DNA of 64,000 nucleotides from CAWAYR01 sp050250875 (GTDB taxonomy: Bacteria; Acidobacteriota; Vicinamibacteria; Vicinamibacterales; UBA2999), in contig JBFWNV010000003.1 of the NCBI GenBank assembly GCA_050250875.1, positions 1-64,000 of the forward strand. The letters are read 5' to 3'. Position numbers and translations under genes: made by a program. Shown piece by piece: positions 41,886 through 50,632 of the stretch; position 1 is the stretch's first letter; every line of letters begins with the position of its first letter. The notes under the pieces are model-generated. The model ran no database searches. It worked only from the letters and a program-made list of their open reading frames with translations, and was not told where the DNA came from.

Positions 41886-42365
41886 CTACCACTCGCTGTA
41901 CTTGGTGCCGTCGAGGGCGGTGCCGCTGCTCGTCGAGCGGACGTCGAAGACGTTCTGGCCGCCCCAGCGGGTCGCGTCGGGCTTGTCCTGATAGGAGCGC
42001 AGCACCCAGTCGGCCTGGCCGGTCATCGGGTCGGTCGGAATGCGGCGCAGGAACTTCACCTTGCGGCCGGTGGCGTCGTTGGCAATCGCCACCCCCTCGA
42101 CCAGGGTCTCGAGATCCGGCGGATACCCTTCGTTGCCGGGCTTGAGTTCGGTGGCCGGCACCTGCCCGGCCGCGACGAGGTCGTAGTAGCTGTCGATGGC
42201 CTGGCGCAGCTCGCGCAGGTTGTGGCGCAGCTCGCTCTCCTTCTGCCGCTGAATCGTGACCCGCGCCAGCGGCTGGATGGCCGAGGCGAGAATGAGCAGG
42301 ATCGACGTGACGACGAGCAGCTCGACGAAGCTGAAGCCGCGCCCTCCACGCCACGTCGCTCGCAC
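41886..42365 (-). CDS. GspG/PilE-type pseudopilin, copy 1
   Basis: 159-residue pseudopilin from GTG 42365. The leader is short (ATWRGGRG after the initiator) with cleavage G10|F11 and Glu15 at +5 in GFSFVELLVVTSILLILAS. The remainder (KESELRHNLRELRQAIDSYYD, FLRRIPTDPMTGQADWVL, FDVRSTSSGTALDGTKYSEW) parallels copy 2, so the two are probably an old tandem duplication. It lies eight bases after the secretin stop. Confidence 0.9.
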   Translation of the reverse strand: MRATWRGGRGFSFVELLVVTSILLILASAIQPLARVTIQRQKESELRHNLRELRQAIDSYYDLVAAGQVPATELKPGNEGYPPDLETLVEGVAIANDATGRKVKFLRRIPTDPMTGQADWVLRSYQDKPDATRWGGQNVFDVRSTSSGTALDGTKYSEW

Positions 42366-42373
42366 GGCCGCAC

Positions 42374-44905
42374 CTACTTCGCGGTCACCGTGACCGACTG
42401 GAACTGCAGCGCCGCCGCCCCGCCGCCGGCCACCGTGCCGACGCCGCTGACCGTCAGCGGCGAGCTGCCGGGGCCGATCACCTCGACCATCAGAGCGGCG
42501 ACCACGCCGGTGCCGCTGACCCCGAGCACGTCCCCCGGGCGGACCACCGCGACGTCGACGCGGCCGGCGGCGGCGTCGACCTTCTGCGTGAACGTCGCCT
42601 GCACGCCGCCCTGGCGCAGGAGGTTGCCCTCGGTCACCGTCCGCACCCGCAGCACCGCCGGGTTGAAGGAAATCGACAGCGACACCGTCGACAGGCGGTT
42701 CGCGCCGGAGATCGACACCGGCACGAGATAGGGGCCGCCGCCGACGCGGAACTCCGTGCCCGGCGGGCTGAACAGCACCTGCGCCGGCGGCGCCGGCACG
42801 GCGAAGCCGGTCGGCGCGGGCGGCGGCACGGGCGCAGCTGTCGCGGCTGGCGGCGGCTGGGCAGCCGCTGGCGGCGTGGCCGCCGGCTCGGCCGGCGGCG
42901 GGAAGGTCACGATGCCGCTGGCCGGCGGCGCCGGCGCCGGCGGAGCCGGCGTGCCGAACGGGGCCGTCGTCGTGCCCGGGATTGGCGAACTGCCCGGCGG
43001 CACCTGCGGTGCCGTCGTGACGGCGGGCGGCACCGGCGCGCCGGGCGGCCCGGTGCCGGGCACCGCCGGCGCGGCCGCGGCGGCGGCCGGGGGCGGCGCC
43101 GGCTCGGCACCGCCGCCTCCGAAGATCGGCGGCGGGCCACCGACCGCCATGTTGCCCTGGGTCCCGATGTAGATCGGGCTGAGATCGTCGGCGCTGAGCT
43201 GGTGCGACCGCACGATGCGCGGCGTCAGCAGCATCACGATGTCGGTCTGGCGGATGTTGGTGTCGTTGTCGGCGAACAGCTGCTGCAGGATCGGCAGCCG
43301 CAGGATCCCCGGGAAGCCGCGCAGCGACCGCCGTTCGTCCTCGCGCAGCAGCCCGGCCAGCAGGTTCGACTCCCCGTCGCGCAGCCGCAGCCGGGTCGTC
43401 ACCTTGCGCGAGGCGAAGGCCGGCAGCACCTGCCCGGCGATGTTCGAGTCCTGCCCGCGCGCGCTGTTCTCCACCGTGAGGTCCATCACGATGTCGCCCT
43501 CGTAGGTGACCCGCGGGGTCATCTCGACGATGACGCCAATCGGGCGGTAGGTGAACGAGGTGAGCGGGTTGGCCGAGGCGCCGCCGGCGGCGATCGGCGT
43601 GAAGGTGGTGCTCGGCACCGGCACCTCCTCGCCGAGGTTGAGCGTGACCTTCTGCCCTTCCTGGCCGCGCAGCTGCGGCTTGGCGACGGTCTTGGTCTGC
43701 GAGTCGCTCTCCAGGAATCGGATCACCGCCGCCGGCACCGCCAGGTAGAAATCGGCGGCGCTCACGCCGGTGGAGATCGTGTTGGCGTTGAACACCGGCG
43801 GCGAGCTGACGTTGGAGGGCGCCGTGCCGCCGCCCGCGGCCGCCGGCGTGCCGCCCGTCGTCGGCGCCCCCCCCGGATTCTGTTCGGGCGAGAAGATGCC
43901 GCCGAGGGCATAGTCGGTCAGGTTCAGGCCGAAGCGCTTGGCCCGTTCGCGGCTGACCTCGAGGATCTGGACGTCGATCACCACCTCGGCCCGCGGCTTG
44001 TCGTTGATCTTGATGATCTGCTCGATGATCTCGACCACCGGCGTCGACGCCCGCACGGTGATGGTGTTGGCGGTCTTGTTGGCGGCGATGCGCGGCTGGA
44101 TCGCCATCTGCGGCGCCAGGATCACCGTGTTGACCAGCTGGGCGAGTTCGGTGGCGTCGGCGTGCGAGACGAAGAAGGTCTTGATGACCTGTTCCTCGTA
44201 CTGCTGGCGCTTGGCGGTGTTGTCGGTGGCGACGATGATCGTCCGCTCGTTCAACACCTTGTAGAAGATCTGGTTGGAGAGCATGACCTGCTGGAGCGCC
44301 TGCTCGAGGGTCACGCCCTCGAGCTGTACGGTGACGCTGCGGTCCTGGAAGTCGCGGTCGTAGGTGACGTTGATACCGGTGGCGCTGCCGATGAAGTTGA
44401 GCAGGTCGCGCAGGCTGGTGTTGGCGAAGCGCAGGTTGAGCGGATCGCGCGAGCTCGGGTTCAGGGTCGGCTCCTGGGCGTTGCGCCGCGCCTGATCGCG
44501 CATCTGCTCGATCGCCGGGCGGGGCCGCGATGCCTCGAGCCGCTGACGCAGTTCGCGGTCGAGTTCCCCGGCGCGGCTGGCGATCGAGCGGTTCGACGGG
44601 TCGAACTCGCTGGCCTTGCGGTACTCGCGCAGCGCTTCGTCGAGGCGCCCGTTGGCCTCGAACGCCCGGGCCTGCTGGACGTGAATGGCCGCCGCCGACT
44701 GCATGGCGCGCTCGAGCGCGATCTTGTACTCCGGCTTGTCGGGCGCGCCCTGCAGCGCCTGGCGGTAGTACTCGACCGCCTCGTCCCACTGCTGGGCGTT
44801 GGCCGCCCGCTGGCCGCTCCGGTAGGCACGGCTGGCGCCGCATCCGGCGGCCAGCGCCGCCACCAGCGCCACCACCAGCACCCCGTGCACTCGTCGTCTC
44901 ACCAC
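42374..44905 (-). CDS. secretin (GspD/PilQ-like) with TPR and cohesin-like regions
   Basis: 843-residue outer-membrane channel subunit. GTG 44905, five bases after GAGGAG, gives a lipoprotein signal with Cys22 in ALAAGC; GTG 44926 is an alternative. Order: TPR repeats (about 25-105; YRQALQGAPDKPEYKIALERA), an STN/N0-like and secretin_N region (LRFANTSLRDLLNFIGSATG, LVNTVILAPQ), then the secretin core (RGQEGQKVTLNLGEEVPV, VIVEMTPRVTYEGD, ESNLLAGLLRE, VMLLTPRIVRS). A Pro/Ala-rich linker of about 110 residues precedes a final ~130-residue cohesin-like beta-sandwich (VPVSISGANRLSTVSLSISF). Secretins normally lack that last module. It probably works with PilMNOP, PilB and PilC next door. Confidence 0.9.
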   Translation of the reverse strand: MVRRRVHGVLVVALVAALAAGCGASRAYRSGQRAANAQQWDEAVEYYRQALQGAPDKPEYKIALERAMQSAAAIHVQQARAFEANGRLDEALREYRKASEFDPSNRSIASRAGELDRELRQRLEASRPRPAIEQMRDQARRNAQEPTLNPSSRDPLNLRFANTSLRDLLNFIGSATGINVTYDRDFQDRSVTVQLEGVTLEQALQQVMLSNQIFYKVLNERTIIVATDNTAKRQQYEEQVIKTFFVSHADATELAQLVNTVILAPQMAIQPRIAANKTANTITVRASTPVVEIIEQIIKINDKPRAEVVIDVQILEVSRERAKRFGLNLTDYALGGIFSPEQNPGGAPTTGGTPAAAGGGTAPSNVSSPPVFNANTISTGVSAADFYLAVPAAVIRFLESDSQTKTVAKPQLRGQEGQKVTLNLGEEVPVPSTTFTPIAAGGASANPLTSFTYRPIGVIVEMTPRVTYEGDIVMDLTVENSARGQDSNIAGQVLPAFASRKVTTRLRLRDGESNLLAGLLREDERRSLRGFPGILRLPILQQLFADNDTNIRQTDIVMLLTPRIVRSHQLSADDLSPIYIGTQGNMAVGGPPPIFGGGGAEPAPPPAAAAAAPAVPGTGPPGAPVPPAVTTAPQVPPGSSPIPGTTTAPFGTPAPPAPAPPASGIVTFPPPAEPAATPPAAAQPPPAATAAPVPPPAPTGFAVPAPPAQVLFSPPGTEFRVGGGPYLVPVSISGANRLSTVSLSISFNPAVLRVRTVTEGNLLRQGGVQATFTQKVDAAAGRVDVAVVRPGDVLGVSGTGVVAALMVEVIGPGSSPLTVSGVGTVAGGGAAALQFQSVTVTAK

Positions 44906-44927
44906 ACGATCTCCTCTGTGCGCCACG

Positions 44928-45461
44928 CTATTGGCCGGTGAGCCGCAGCGTCTGCCGGCCGCGGCCGTCGGCGTAGGCGATGTCGATGGACTCGGCGCCG
45001 ATGGCGAGGATTCTGAACCGTCCGTCGATGATAGCCCCTTCGCCGCCGTGGACGACCAGACCGCGGCTGTCGCTCAGCACGGCGATGCGCGCCCCCGACG
45101 GCCCCTCGACGAGGCCGATGAACTTGAACGGGATCGGCGGCAGCGGCGGCGGGCCGGCCGGCGCGAACACCACCGGCGCCGGCGGCGTCGGCTCGCGGCG
45201 CGGACCGGCGGCGGCCGCCGCCACCGGCCTGGCGCCGAAGACGAACGGATTGCGCGACGCGTCGCCCGGCGCCGCGGCCGGAGCACCGAGATCCTCGAGC
45301 CGCACGTCGGCCGGGGGCGCCGGCGGCGGCGCGGCGGCGCGACGGGCCGCTGCCGCCACCGATTCGGCCGGCGGACCGCCGCTCAGATACTGCCACCCGG
45401 CCACCGCCGCCACCACGGCCACCGCGCCGAGCAGCAGGCGCTGCCGCCGCTCAGCGGACAT
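44928..45461 (-). CDS. pilP: PilP-like pilus assembly protein
   Basis: 177-residue inner-membrane-anchored periplasmic protein: one N-terminal helix (about 8-26), a Pro/Ala-rich linker, the SRNPFVFG motif, and a C-terminal homology-region fold (IPFKFIGLVEGPSGARIAVL). In type IV pili PilP is a lipoprotein linking PilNO to the secretin; here no lipobox is present, so it is closer to GspC in membrane topology. It starts inside the end of pilO (11-base overlap) and precedes the secretin gene. Confidence 0.78.
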   Translation of the reverse strand: MSAERRQRLLLGAVAVVAAVAGWQYLSGGPPAESVAAAARRAAAPPPAPPADVRLEDLGAPAAAPGDASRNPFVFGARPVAAAAAGPRREPTPPAPVVFAPAGPPPLPPIPFKFIGLVEGPSGARIAVLSDSRGLVVHGGEGAIIDGRFRILAIGAESIDIAYADGRGRQTLRLTGQ

Positions 45462-46041
45462 CGCCCCCCGCCTGATAGTAGGTCGAGACGTTGAGGGTGA
45501 GGTTGAGTGGCGCCGACGACTCGTCGCCCTCGGCGAGGACGATCGAGTCGACGATCACGAACTCGTCGGCCGTCTCCAGGGCGTAGAGGAAGGCGCGGAC
45601 GTCGGCGTAGCGCCCGACCAGTTCCGCCTGCACCCGGAGGCGCGCCAGGGTGCTGCCGCGGATCGACTCGGGGGTGGCGATGGCCCGGGCGAACGTCACC
45701 GAATGGTTCCGCGCCAGCTGGGCCAGCCGCAGCTGCAGCAACCGCCGCGCCGCCGAGACGTTGGCCGGCAGGACGTCGCGATAGAAGACCTGCAGCTCCC
45801 TGGCGGCGGCGTCCCGTCCATCGCGCGTCGCCGTCACCGCCTTCAGCGCGGCGGCGGCGTCGCTCGCCTCGGCGCTGGCCGCCCGCGCCCGCGCCTCGGC
45901 CGCCTGCACCGATCGTGACATCGGCACGACCGCCAGCCCCAGCACCAGCAGATTGGCCACGAACAGCAGGCCCAGCGGCCAGACCCACGTCCGGTGCTCG
46001 GCCAGCACCCGACGGACCAGCGCCGCGCGCGAATGCGTCAT
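45451..46041 (-). CDS. pilO: PilO-like pilus assembly protein
   Basis: 196-residue protein with one membrane helix (about 20-40; WPLGLLFVANLLVLGLAV), a coiled coil (VQAAEARARAASAEASDAA) and a ferredoxin-like periplasmic domain (ARLRVQAELVGRYADVRAFL, FVIVDSIVLAEG). The layout matches PilO/GspM. The four-base ATGA overlap with pilN and the 11-base overlap with pilP fix it in the pilM-N-O-P order. Confidence 0.85.
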   Translation of the reverse strand: MTHSRAALVRRVLAEHRTWVWPLGLLFVANLLVLGLAVVPMSRSVQAAEARARAASAEASDAAAALKAVTATRDGRDAAARELQVFYRDVLPANVSAARRLLQLRLAQLARNHSVTFARAIATPESIRGSTLARLRVQAELVGRYADVRAFLYALETADEFVIVDSIVLAEGDESSAPLNLTLNVSTYYQAGGDVR

Positions 46042-46664
46042 CGGCTGCCCTCGACACCGCGCGGGGGGAGCGGCGTTCCTGCAGGGTCAGACGACGCCGG
46101 CGCCGGGCTGGCCGTCTGCACGTAATAGCCCTGGAGGGTCGACTCGATGGTGCCGTCCTCGAGCGCGTCATCGGTGCGCGACAGCACGCCGCGGAACGCC
46201 CCGGTGCCTTCCAGACGTTCGATGAACGCGTCGAGGTCCTCGATCCGCCGCGACACCACCGTCAGCGACACCATCAGCCGGCCGTCGTTGTCGGTCTGCG
46301 GCTGCACCTGCACCAGCCGCACGTCGGGCGGCAGCGTCGACTCGACGCGCGTGAACAGCGTCGTCCACGAGAACGTGCGCTGGGCGATCAGCTGGTTGGC
46401 CTCGGTGGCGGCCCGCGAGGCGTCGGCGATCTCGGCCGCGTTCAGTGTCGCCCGCAGCTTCTCCGCTTCGGCGCGGGCGCCGCTGGCCGCCAGGCCCTCG
46501 CTGCGGACACGGTCGGCCAGCATCGCGCCCTGCTGCGACAGGCTGATCACGGTCGCGAGGTTGACGGCGGCCCACGCCGCGGCGGCGGCGAGCGCGCCGA
46601 CCAGCACCACGCGCACGAGGCGCTCGTTGTAGAAGGGCCGGGTGGCCAGGTTGGTCCGCAGCAT
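46038..46664 (-). CDS. pilN: PilN-like pilus assembly protein
   Basis: 208-residue protein opening MLRTNLATRPFYNER, close to the PilN sequence that docks onto PilM, followed by a membrane helix (about 18-40), a coiled coil and a periplasmic domain (LPPDVRLVQVQPQTDNDG, RIEDLDAFIERLEGTGAF). It is preceded by a 130-base gap after pilM with no ORF or clear signal, only GC-rich sequence. Confidence 0.85.
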   Translation of the reverse strand: MLRTNLATRPFYNERLVRVVLVGALAAAAAWAAVNLATVISLSQQGAMLADRVRSEGLAASGARAEAEKLRATLNAAEIADASRAATEANQLIAQRTFSWTTLFTRVESTLPPDVRLVQVQPQTDNDGRLMVSLTVVSRRIEDLDAFIERLEGTGAFRGVLSRTDDALEDGTIESTLQGYYVQTASPAPASSDPAGTPLPPRGVEGSR

Positions 46665-46794
46665 GGCTAGCGAGGCTCCGCCTCGAACCTGCGCGCGTCG
46701 CGGAGCCGCTCCGCCTGGCGCGCGGCCGCGATACCAGGCCCACGCTTCGCAGGGGCGCCGACGCCATGGCGCCTACGCGAGACGTCCGGCCCGC

Positions 46795-47745
46795 TCATGA
46801 CGTCTGGCCTCCCCCCTCGCGCAGGAGCAGGCCGACGCCCGCCGCCAGCGTGTCGGCCAGCGCCGGCGACGGCCGCCCGGCGGCCAGCGACGCCGCGGCG
46901 AAGGGATCGACGGCGGCGACCTCGAGGCCGAGCCGCTCCGACAGCTCGCGCCGCAGGTCGTCGGCGCCGGCGTGGGTCGAGGCGCCGGCCAGCAGCACCC
47001 GGGTGAACCGCCGGCCCTGCAGCCGGTCTTCGTAATACATCGCCGTCTGGTGGACCAGGTCGGCGATCGACCCCTCCGACTCCTCGCCGCGCGTCCGGTA
47101 GAAGATCAGGTGGCCGTCGCGCAGCACGGCCAGGCTCACATAGCTCGGCGCCGCGTGTACCAGCAGCCAGTCGCCGCGGCTGGCGCGCTCCCCGGCCAGC
47201 ACCGCGTTGACGACGTTGAAGGTCGCCAGATCGACGACACCGGCGTGGCTGCCGGCGCGGGCGCAGGCCTGCTCGTACTGCTCGACGACGTCGCGCCGCG
47301 CCACCGTCACGATGTACTCCTTCCCGTCGCCGGCCACGGCGCCCGGCGTGGCGGCGACGACCGCCTCGTCGAGCGGAAACGGCATGGTCTTCTTCACCTG
47401 CCAGCGGATCAGCTCGTCGAGGTCGGCGGCGCGGGCCGGAACCGTCTCGAAACGCACGATGCTCACCCGCGCGATCGAGTCGGGGACGACCAGGCAGACG
47501 TGGCCGGCACGCCCGCCGGCCGCGGCGCAGGCCCGCTCCACCGCCGCCGCGACCACGCCGACGTCGGGCATGTTGGGGGCGCCGAGCGCGCCGCTGACCG
47601 CGCCGGCGGGCAGCGGCTCCACGGCGTGGGCGCTGAGCAGCGGCGCCCCGCCCCGCCGCTCGACGCGGGTCACGGCGACCCGGCCCGGGGCGATGTCGAC
47701 GGCCACCGCCGGCGGCGCCTGCTGGAGGAACCGGGGGAGCGTCAT
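46795..47745 (-). CDS. pilM: PilM-like actin-fold pilus assembly ATPase
   Basis: 316-residue cytoplasmic protein of the FtsA/PilM actin fold (VAVDIAPGRVAVTRVERR, FETVPARAADLDELIRWQ, WLLVHAAPSYVSLAVLRDG, RVLLAGASTHAGADDLRREL). ATG 47745 overlaps the pilB stop (ATGA), which selects it over the longer open frame. PilM binds the PilN tail and transmits motor action to the periplasmic frame. Confidence 0.85.
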   Translation of the reverse strand: MTLPRFLQQAPPAVAVDIAPGRVAVTRVERRGGAPLLSAHAVEPLPAGAVSGALGAPNMPDVGVVAAAVERACAAAGGRAGHVCLVVPDSIARVSIVRFETVPARAADLDELIRWQVKKTMPFPLDEAVVAATPGAVAGDGKEYIVTVARRDVVEQYEQACARAGSHAGVVDLATFNVVNAVLAGERASRGDWLLVHAAPSYVSLAVLRDGHLIFYRTRGEESEGSIADLVHQTAMYYEDRLQGRRFTRVLLAGASTHAGADDLRRELSERLGLEVAAVDPFAAASLAAGRPSPALADTLAAGVGLLLREGGGQTS

Positions 47746-49406
47746 TCGACGAAGGTCACCTTGTTGATCTCGCGCAGTGTCGTCAGGCCGAGCATCACCC
47801 GATCGACCGCCGACTCGCGCAGGAACCGCATGCCCTGCTCCTTGGCGGCGCGCTTGATCTCCGAAATCGGCCGGCGGTCGAGGATCAGCTCGCGGATGTG
47901 GTCGGTCAGGTCGAGCAGCTCGCAGATCGCCATGCGGCCCTTGAACCCGGTGCCGCCGCACTCGACGCAGCCGGCCCCCTCGTAGAACGTGTGCGTGCCG
48001 GCCAGGGCCGGATCCATCGCCGACTCGGCCAGCGCTTCGCGCGACAGCGCCGCCGGCTGGCGGCACTTCTCGCAGATCTTCCGCACCAGGCGCTGGGCCA
48101 TGACGCAGTTCAGCGCCGAGATGAACTGATAGGGCTCGACGCCCATGTTGAGGAACCGGCCGAGCACGTCGAAGACGTTGTTGGCGTGCACGGTGGTGAA
48201 GACGAGGTGGCCGGTCAGCGCCGACTGGATGGCGATCTGCGCGGTCTCGGGGTCGCGGATCTCGCCGACCATGATCTTGTCGGGGTCGTGGCGGAGGATC
48301 GAACGCAGGCCGCGGGCGAAAGTCAGCCCCTTCTTCTCGTTGATCGGAATCTGGGTGATGCCCTTGAGCTGGTACTCGACCGGATCCTCGATGGTGACGA
48401 TCTTGTCCTCGACCGACTTGATCTCGGCCAGCGCGCCGTAGAGCGTGGTCGTCTTGCCCGATCCGGTCGGGCCGGTGACCAGCACCATCCCGTAGGGCTC
48501 GCGGATGTACTTGCGGAAGCGGCGCAGTTCGAGGTCGGGGAAGCCGAGGATGTCGAGCCGCAGCTCGGTGAACTGCTCGCTGATCGACTGCTTGTCGAGG
48601 ATGCGGATGACCGAGTCCTCGCCGTGCGCGCTCGGCATGATCGAGACGCGGAAGTCGATGGTCTTGCCGCGCACCCGCAGCCGGAAGCGGCCGTCCTGCG
48701 GCACGCGCTTCTCGGCGATGTCGAGCTCGGCCATCACCTTGATGCGCGAGATGATGGCGCTGTGCGAGCGCTTGGCGATCGGCCGGCTGGCCGGCTGCAG
48801 CACGCCGTCGATGCGGTACTTGACCACCACGGCGTCGTCCTGCGTCTCGATGTGGATGTCGCTGGCCCGGCGCTGGATCGCCGTGAAGATCATCGAGTCG
48901 ACCAGGCGGATGATCGGGCTGTGGTCGCTGGTCAGGCGCTCGACGGTCAGGTCGTCGCTGGCGTCCTCGTCCTTGAGGACCTGGATCTGGAACTCCTCGG
49001 TGGCTTCGTCGAGGACGCGCTGCGAACTCTCGCTCTTCTTGAGGATCGACTCGATGGCGCTGCGCGCGCCGACCATCACCCGCACCGGCGTGCCGAGCAG
49101 CACCGCCAGCTCGTCGATCATCGGCAGATCGGTGGGGTCGGAGACGACGATGACCAGGGCACGGCCGTCGCGGCGGAACGGCACGAACCCGTAGCGCAGC
49201 ATCAGATCGGCGGGGATGGCGCGGAACAGCTCCTGGTCGATCCGGAACAGCGCCATGTCGAGGAACTCGAGGCGATAGCGCTCGGCCAGCCGGCGGGCGT
49301 GGCGCTCCTCGTCTTCGCGGCCGGCGCTGGTCGGCAGCGGCGCGAACTCCTCGGCGGCGGCGAGGGTCTCGGGGTCGAAGGCGTCGGCCGGGGGGGTGTG
49401 TTCCAT
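47742..49406 (-). CDS. pilB: PilB/GspE-type assembly ATPase
   Basis: 554-residue hexameric motor ATPase that powers pilin polymerisation. An N-terminal MshEN-like domain (EERHARRLAERYRLEFLD) is followed by SDIHIETQ and RIDGVLQ, Walker A GPTGSGKT, the Asp box (VTIEDPVEYQ), Walker B (ILRHDPDKIMVGEIRDPET), the His box, and a zinc-binding C-terminal segment (CEKC...CVECGG). The tetracysteine motif marks it as an extension ATPase, not PilT. No PilT-type retraction ATPase is present, which fits a pseudopilus or secretion role. Confidence 0.94.
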   Translation of the reverse strand: MEHTPPADAFDPETLAAAEEFAPLPTSAGREDEERHARRLAERYRLEFLDMALFRIDQELFRAIPADLMLRYGFVPFRRDGRALVIVVSDPTDLPMIDELAVLLGTPVRVMVGARSAIESILKKSESSQRVLDEATEEFQIQVLKDEDASDDLTVERLTSDHSPIIRLVDSMIFTAIQRRASDIHIETQDDAVVVKYRIDGVLQPASRPIAKRSHSAIISRIKVMAELDIAEKRVPQDGRFRLRVRGKTIDFRVSIMPSAHGEDSVIRILDKQSISEQFTELRLDILGFPDLELRRFRKYIREPYGMVLVTGPTGSGKTTTLYGALAEIKSVEDKIVTIEDPVEYQLKGITQIPINEKKGLTFARGLRSILRHDPDKIMVGEIRDPETAQIAIQSALTGHLVFTTVHANNVFDVLGRFLNMGVEPYQFISALNCVMAQRLVRKICEKCRQPAALSREALAESAMDPALAGTHTFYEGAGCVECGGTGFKGRMAICELLDLTDHIRELILDRRPISEIKRAAKEQGMRFLRESAVDRVMLGLTTLREINKVTFVE

Positions 49407-49410
49407 GCGG

Positions 49411-50616
49411 TCAGCGCCCCATCACCGACGACAGCTGGAACAGCGGCAGGTAGAGGGCCAGGACGACGCCGGCGATCACCACCCCCATGAAGACCAGCAG
49501 CATGGGCTCGATCAGCGTGACGAACCGCCCGACCTCGGTCTCGACGTCCTCGTCGTAGAAGTCGGCCAGCGAGGTCAGCATCTCATGGAGCGCGCCGGTC
49601 GACTCGCCCACTTCGATCATCTTGATGGCGACGTCGGGCAGCACCTGGCGCTCGAGCAGCGTCGCCGCGAAGCCCCTGCCTTCGCGCACCCGATCCGCCA
49701 CCTCGCGCAGCTCGGCGCCGAGATGACGGTTGCCGGTGGAGGTGGCGGCGGTGTCGAGCGCGCTGACCAGCGGGATGCCGCCGCCGATCAGTGCCGCCAG
49801 GGTGCGGGCGATCTGCGAGGTCGCGAACTTGTGGGCGATCGGTCCCAGCTTGGGCACGCGCAGCAGCCAGCGGTCGAAGCGGGCGCGCTGACCGGGCCGC
49901 CGCACCCAGGCGACGAAGGCGGCGCCGGCCGCCGCGGCGGCGACGAGCAGGAGCCACAGGTTGCCGACCACCGCGTTGGAGACCGCGATGATGACCTGCG
50001 TCACCACCGGCAGTTCCTGGTCGAAGCTGGAATAGAACCCGGAGAACGCCGGCACCACCCGGACGACGATGATCGCCACCAGCCCCACCGACAGGGCGAC
50101 GAGGATGGCCGGGTAGAGCAGCGCCGACAGGGTCTTGCGGCGGACCGCGTCGATCACCTTGGAGTAGGCGACGAAGCGGCGCAGCACCGTGTCGAGGCTG
50201 CCGCTGCGCTCGCCGGCGACCAGCGACGCGGTGTAGACGCCGGAGAAGAGATCGACGTGGGCGCCGAAGGCGTCCGACAGCGCCGCGCCGCCGCGCACCT
50301 TCTCGTGCACGTCGTCGAGCACGGCCTTGAACACCGGGTTGGTGAGCCGCTGGCGCAGGATGTCGAGCGACTGCACCAGCGGCATGCCGGCCTTGAGCAG
50401 CGTCGCCAGCTCCTGGTTGAAGATCAGGAACTCGTGGCGCTTGATGGTGCGACGCCGGGCGAACCACAGCCCCGGCACGCCGCCGCGCGGCGCCAGCGAG
50501 AGCACGTGCAGGCCCTTGTCCTCGAGCTCGCGGCGCAGGTGCGCCTCGCTCGGGGCCACGTACACGCCCTCGATGATCTGGCCTCCCGCGGTGCCCAGCC
50601 TGCAGCGGAACTCCAT
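49411..50616 (-). CDS. pilC: PilC/GspF-type inner-membrane platform protein
   Basis: 401-residue protein with two GspF domains (about 70-190 and 270-395) and three membrane helices. Family phrases include FNQELATLLKAGMPLVQSL, FGAHVDLFSGVYTASLVAGE, ALIGGGIPLVSALDTAA and IEVGESTGALHEMLTSLADF, the last being the duplicated GspF motif. It forms the membrane platform on which the PilB motor acts. It starts upstream of pilB with a 4-base gap and 16 bases after the lipoprotein gene. Confidence 0.93.
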   Translation of the reverse strand: MEFRCRLGTAGGQIIEGVYVAPSEAHLRRELEDKGLHVLSLAPRGGVPGLWFARRRTIKRHEFLIFNQELATLLKAGMPLVQSLDILRQRLTNPVFKAVLDDVHEKVRGGAALSDAFGAHVDLFSGVYTASLVAGERSGSLDTVLRRFVAYSKVIDAVRRKTLSALLYPAILVALSVGLVAIIVVRVVPAFSGFYSSFDQELPVVTQVIIAVSNAVVGNLWLLLVAAAAAGAAFVAWVRRPGQRARFDRWLLRVPKLGPIAHKFATSQIARTLAALIGGGIPLVSALDTAATSTGNRHLGAELREVADRVREGRGFAATLLERQVLPDVAIKMIEVGESTGALHEMLTSLADFYDEDVETEVGRFVTLIEPMLLVFMGVVIAGVVLALYLPLFQLSSVMGR

Positions 50617-50632
50617 GAGGGATGGGAAGCGC

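Noticed and set aside
41886..44843. 985-codon alternative frame running through the secretin into pseudopilin copy 1
   Set aside because: Only the last 160 codons carry pseudopilin sequence; the rest is the Arg/Pro-rich shadow of the secretin frame, so GTG 42365 is taken as the start.
46665..46794. Additional small gene between pilM and pilN
   Set aside because: The short frames in this 130-base gap show no start signal or family resemblance, and composition is plain GC-rich sequence.
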